DNA of 64,000 nucleotides from positions 1,116,001 to 1,180,000 of the forward strand of contig NZ_VISE01000001.1 of the NCBI RefSeq assembly GCF_007827275.1. Reading direction: 5' to 3'. Source of the stretch: Gillisia sp. Hel_I_86. Its GTDB lineage: Bacteria > Bacteroidota > Bacteroidia > Flavobacteriales > Flavobacteriaceae. The position numbers were made by a program, and so were the translations under genes. The first letter of the stretch is position 1. The number at the start of each line of letters is the position of its first letter. This document shows positions 61,052 through 64,000 of this stretch, in pieces. The notes below the pieces were generated by a model, which saw nothing but the letters and a program-made list of their open reading frames with translations, was not told the DNA's origin and did no database searches.

Positions 61052-62638
61052 TTAATCTTTAAAGAATATCGACCGTGCCTCCTCATAAATCCTCTCAAAA
61101 TTAGCCTCCAAATCAACCTTTGAAAATTCTTTGGTATTTTTTGGAAGTTCTCTCTGTATCTTTTCCAATTTGAATTGCACCTTCTTATCCTTCCCATCTG
61201 CATAGGTAATAAATTCGCCTTGCTGTAACCGAAAAAATACGTCTGCCCTAATCTTGGGAATCTCTTTTTCTCCGGTAGTGATACGGGTATCAAAATCAAG
61301 ATTATGACCACGACTGATACTTTTAGTCGGGTCTTTGATAATCTCAAAAAATCGCTCATAATATTTAGCAGTATCAGGATCGTTGACTTTTCCGAAGAAT
61401 TGATAGGAAAGATTGCTCAAAATCGCTTTACTTGCCTTATCGCCATACATCATATCGTTTTGAATTTTGTCCTGCATCACATAAATCGTAGAAATATTAT
61501 AGCTTCTAAGTGTTGCAGGAATACGATGCATATTCAATAAACGAATGGTTGGTGCTTCTTCCATTAACAGAAATGAAGGCTCGCTATTGCGGACGCTCAT
61601 TTGCTTGGTAATGGTGTGAATAATTGTGGCAATTACGGGCGAGTAAGACGTTTCAAATTTGGGATTATTCACTATCGAAATCACGCAAGGATTTTCAGTA
61701 CTATTAATATTTAACGGTACTTCGTCTGCGGACAACGCCATAAAAATTCGTTGGGTGCTAATTCGTTTCAGCGCATTGGCCAGGGTGCTTTTTACCCCTG
61801 CGGTCTGTCTTTCGGAATCCTTACCACTAATAAATGCATCAGCCATTGCTCTCGATGTTGTATTTGTTTCCAGAAATTGGATAAGGCTATCGGTATCCAA
61901 GAATTGATAAATAGCAATTAAGTGTGGTAGTGTACAGAATTGTGGATAGGTGGTCTTTAACTTCCAAATCAATCCACCAATCAAACCTTCCGCAGCATCG
62001 TTGAAAAATTTGGTTGTTCCCGTCGTTCCAGATTCCCTTTGCTCCAATAGGTTTTCAATCAATACCCGTGAAACCTCATTTACGCTTTCCTCGTTCTCTA
62101 AATAGCGTGGCGCAATAGGATTTGCCCTATGAATAATTTTATCAAAGGAAATGACCTTAAAAGGGATATCGCCACTTTTAAATAACGGATATGCCATTTC
62201 GGTCAGCTCAAAATCCTTATAATCGTGGATGATTCCACAAAAGCCCTGTTCTTGAAAGTGTTTGAGAAATCCGTAAACAACACTTTCGGTCTTTCCACTT
62301 CCGGCAGAACCGATGATAGATGCACCTCGCTTGATATTATCAATCTTGAAGTTTCCTTTGGTGGTTACAAAATTTACTTGGTATTTGGCATATGCAGTTT
62401 TGGGTTTGTCGGTTTTATGCAGAAAAACGTAAAGTCCTATATTAATCAGCATAAGTGGACAAACCAGATAAAGCAATATTTGGATTAACTCGTTTTCTTT
62501 GGAAAAGTAAACAATTGAGAAGCCGAGTATCAGGATATTAAAAATAAAAGCATATCGCGACACCCGAAACATTCCATAAAAAAGAGCGCTGGCAAAGCCA
62601 ATTATGAGAAACACGGATAAAAAGTTTTCCAGCTGCAT
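61052..62638 (-). CDS. VirD4/TraG-type coupling protein
   Basis: This 528-residue protein has N-terminal membrane segments (NFLSVFLIIGFASALFYGMF, IFNILILGFSIVYF, QILLYLVCPLMLINIGLYVF), a Walker A GSAGSGKT (110-117), the TraG-D motif PSFLLMEEAPTIRLLNM and a YVMQDKIQNDMMYG region. This is the type IV coupling protein that brings the relaxase-DNA complex to the channel. It is called MobC in related flavobacterial elements. It is read opposite to the tra operon and starts 9 bp after the relaxase gene. Confidence 0.92.
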   Translation of the reverse strand: MQLENFLSVFLIIGFASALFYGMFRVSRYAFIFNILILGFSIVYFSKENELIQILLYLVCPLMLINIGLYVFLHKTDKPKTAYAKYQVNFVTTKGNFKIDNIKRGASIIGSAGSGKTESVVYGFLKHFQEQGFCGIIHDYKDFELTEMAYPLFKSGDIPFKVISFDKIIHRANPIAPRYLENEESVNEVSRVLIENLLEQRESGTTGTTKFFNDAAEGLIGGLIWKLKTTYPQFCTLPHLIAIYQFLDTDSLIQFLETNTTSRAMADAFISGKDSERQTAGVKSTLANALKRISTQRIFMALSADEVPLNINSTENPCVISIVNNPKFETSYSPVIATIIHTITKQMSVRNSEPSFLLMEEAPTIRLLNMHRIPATLRSYNISTIYVMQDKIQNDMMYGDKASKAILSNLSYQFFGKVNDPDTAKYYERFFEIIKDPTKSISRGHNLDFDTRITTGEKEIPKIRADVFFRLQQGEFITYADGKDKKVQFKLEKIQRELPKNTKEFSKVDLEANFERIYEEARSIFFKD

Positions 62639-62647
62639 AATTCAAAT

Positions 62648-63679
62648 TTAGATTCCGATGGAACTCGATTTAATGGCCACCTCGACACCTCGACGCAACC
62701 TGTTAAAAACTTTCATAGCCAATTGCGCCTGTGTAACGGGAATGCTCGGCATCATAGGAATACCAGCTTTACCCATTATTTTGGACGCCAATGCCTTTTC
62801 ATTGGTGGGCAGCTTCATCAATGATGCAAAATAGATTTTCGGATTCTTGATGAAGTCCTTTCGTGCCTTATAGGTTTCCGCAAAGTTTCTTTTGTACCCA
62901 AAAGTTTTGTCAAAGGTTTTCTCCGCATTTGTAAAAAACTTGTCTCGGTCAAAGCCACGCTTTACATTTTTGCCGTGCATCTCAACTTCCGAAGCTTTGT
63001 GTTTGCTCCCTGGCGAAAGACTGAACGAATTGGATGCATCCTTGCGACTTACAATGATGTGAATATGACTTTGGTTTCCTGCTTTTGGCATTCCCTGTAC
63101 AATGCGCTTTCCGTTCTGTTGATGTGGTGCTGCCTTTTCCAATTTTGAAATTTCCTTGTTCATTTTATTGATATTGCCTTCCGCTCGTCCATCTTGTACA
63201 TTTCGGATTTCAGTTTTTAGCTGAAGTATTTTTGTGGCATAAGGTTGGTTTTCTTTAATCTGAAAATCTGTACCCTTAAAGATTCTTTGATGTTCAATTT
63301 TCGCATAGTATTTTATGTCATCGATTGTTATAGGTCGTCCATTGATTTCCCGATTAAAGGACTGAACGTAATCCTTCATCAGTTCACGAGTGTACTTTTT
63401 TAAATCTTCGCTACTTTTCTGTAATCTGTTCAATTCGTACTTCGATGGACTGACCGTTATAGAGTAAAATTTAGGTTCCGTCTTTTTGAGTTTTGCTCCA
63501 TTTCCATCAATACCTTTTACCACTTCTTCAGCGGAAATCCCTTCGTCATATTGATTGAAAAAATGTTCCATATCCCGTTGTTCCAGACCTTCATTTTCTT
63601 TCTCTAAATAGCCTACAAAATCCGCTGAACTTTGTGAGTAGGTGCCTCCTAATTTTTGGGGTGTGATTGTGATATACAT
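62648..63679 (-). CDS. mobB: MobB-type relaxase (DUF5712)
   Basis: This 343-residue protein begins YITITPQKLGGTYSQSSADF and later has KFYSITVSPSKYELNRLQKS and the SHIHIIVSRKD histidine motif. It matches the DUF5712/MobB relaxase of flavobacterial ICEs, which nicks the ICE oriT. It lies between the BfmA/BtgA-type gene and the coupling protein, all on the minus strand, as in related elements. Confidence 0.85.
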   Translation of the reverse strand: MYITITPQKLGGTYSQSSADFVGYLEKENEGLEQRDMEHFFNQYDEGISAEEVVKGIDGNGAKLKKTEPKFYSITVSPSKYELNRLQKSSEDLKKYTRELMKDYVQSFNREINGRPITIDDIKYYAKIEHQRIFKGTDFQIKENQPYATKILQLKTEIRNVQDGRAEGNINKMNKEISKLEKAAPHQQNGKRIVQGMPKAGNQSHIHIIVSRKDASNSFSLSPGSKHKASEVEMHGKNVKRGFDRDKFFTNAEKTFDKTFGYKRNFAETYKARKDFIKNPKIYFASLMKLPTNEKALASKIMGKAGIPMMPSIPVTQAQLAMKVFNRLRRGVEVAIKSSSIGI

Positions 63680-63689
63680 AGCTCAAAAA

Positions 63690-64000
63690 TTAAAGTTCGT
63701 TGTTATGGTTTTTCTTTTCCTGAAATCTTACTTTCGACTTTTCTTCCATTGTTTTCTTTTCCAAAATCAAAGGTTTCTTTTTGGGTTCTTCCGTCTGAAA
63801 AAGCGATTCTATCATTGCGACCGTAGGTTTGGTCTGGGTCTTTTCCATATCCCTCATTATGGCAATGACCGCATTAATACGTTTCTTGATTGAAGCTTCG
63901 ATTGTCCTTCCAGTTGGGCCTAATTTTTCCTTTGGCGAGATTTCATTGTAGAAGAAAAACTCGAGCATCGTGGACATTGCCTCTGTGTGCGATTTGAAGT
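63690..64000 (-). CDS. BfmA/BtgA-type mobilisation protein, cut by window edge
   Basis: The frame from 63690 is open to the right edge. It includes FKSHTEAMSTMLEFFFYNEI, KEKLGPTGRTIEASIKKRIN and KPTVAMIESLFQ. This matches the BfmA/BtgA family of accessory mobilisation proteins, which help the relaxase at oriT. The N-terminus lies beyond the window. The gene ends 10 bp before mobB. Confidence 0.78.
   Translation of the reverse strand, partial: FKSHTEAMSTMLEFFFYNEISPKEKLGPTGRTIEASIKKRINAVIAIMRDMEKTQTKPTVAMIESLFQTEEPKKKPLILEKKTMEEKSKVRFQEKKNHNNEL

Larger units (their letters stand above)
28160..64000. mobile_element. Integrative conjugative element, left end to window edge
   Basis: It starts at the tRNA-Leu relic and includes a tyrosine integrase next to that end. 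It carries RteC regulators, an excisionase-like HTH, a DnaC-like ATPase, the TraE-TraN set, a VirD4-type coupling protein, the MobB relaxase and a BfmA/BtgA protein. The other end lies beyond 64,000. Cargo includes iron uptake, redox genes and the ubiquitin-like conjugation system. Three insertion sequences have invaded it. Missing from the window are TraH, TraL, TraO and TraQ homologues, which may be absent or lie outside. Confidence 0.85.

Overview
The window looks like a chromosomal segment of a marine-type member of the Flavobacteriaceae (phylum Bacteroidota). The DNA is AT-rich. It carries an UpxY-type antiterminator in front of a polysaccharide locus, Bacteroidota-style promoters (TTG, about 20 nt, TAnnTTTG), RteC regulators, a CTnDOT-type tra gene set, and a TonB receptor with an N-terminal carboxypeptidase-regulatory-like domain. 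The genus cannot be fixed from the sequence alone.

Region 1 (1-16,566) is a surface polysaccharide locus read on the minus strand. It begins with an UpxY antiterminator at 16,201 and runs through an outer-membrane barrel, a flippase, an aminotransferase/acetyltransferase pair that would make an N-acylated amino sugar, glycosyltransferases, a polymerase, a two-domain dehydrogenase and UDP-GlcNAc 2-epimerase (cut by the left edge). The locus is decaying. It holds an RmlA fragment, a frameshifted glycosyltransferase stub, a nonsense-mutated PIN-like toxin and two extra 5'-end fragments of the dehydrogenase gene. An unusual GC-rich repeat family sits just upstream of successive gene starts.

Region 2 (about 17,900-28,160) is a mobilisable module: relaxase, MobC, primase and helicase, with an oriT-like hairpin and an iteron-like repeat cluster. 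It is followed by a DUF808 membrane protein, an IS1595-family element with clean 8-bp target duplications, a glutamate-receptor-like potassium channel, and a tyrosine recombinase next to a tRNA-Leu-like sequence.

Region 3 (28,160 to beyond the right edge) is an integrative conjugative element (ICE). One end lies in the 3' part of a tRNA-Leu(CAA) whose acceptor stem is broken. The backbone is integrase, RteC, excisionase-like HTH, a replication-type gene split by an IS630 element, a DnaC-like ATPase, amidase, TraE/F/G/I/J/K/M/N, the VirD4-type coupling protein, MobB and a BfmA/BtgA-type protein. Three cargo modules (LysR/MdaB/RidA; TonB receptor/PepSY; DJ-1 lipoprotein/AlbA-type regulator) are each flanked by a second, diverged copy of the backbone gene lying before them. 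An IS1634-family element next to an IS4 element is bracketed by a 420-bp direct repeat, best read as a very long target-site duplication.

The most exciting system is at 57,037-61,032. A divergent XRE repressor/ImmA-IrrE protease pair faces a four-gene operon: a 57-aa basic protein, a ubiquitin-like protein, an E2-E1 fusion and a JAMM deubiquitinase-like peptidase. This is a complete prokaryotic ubiquitin-like conjugation pathway carried as ICE cargo, without a CBASS nucleotide cyclase. It is probably an anti-phage or anti-plasmid system.
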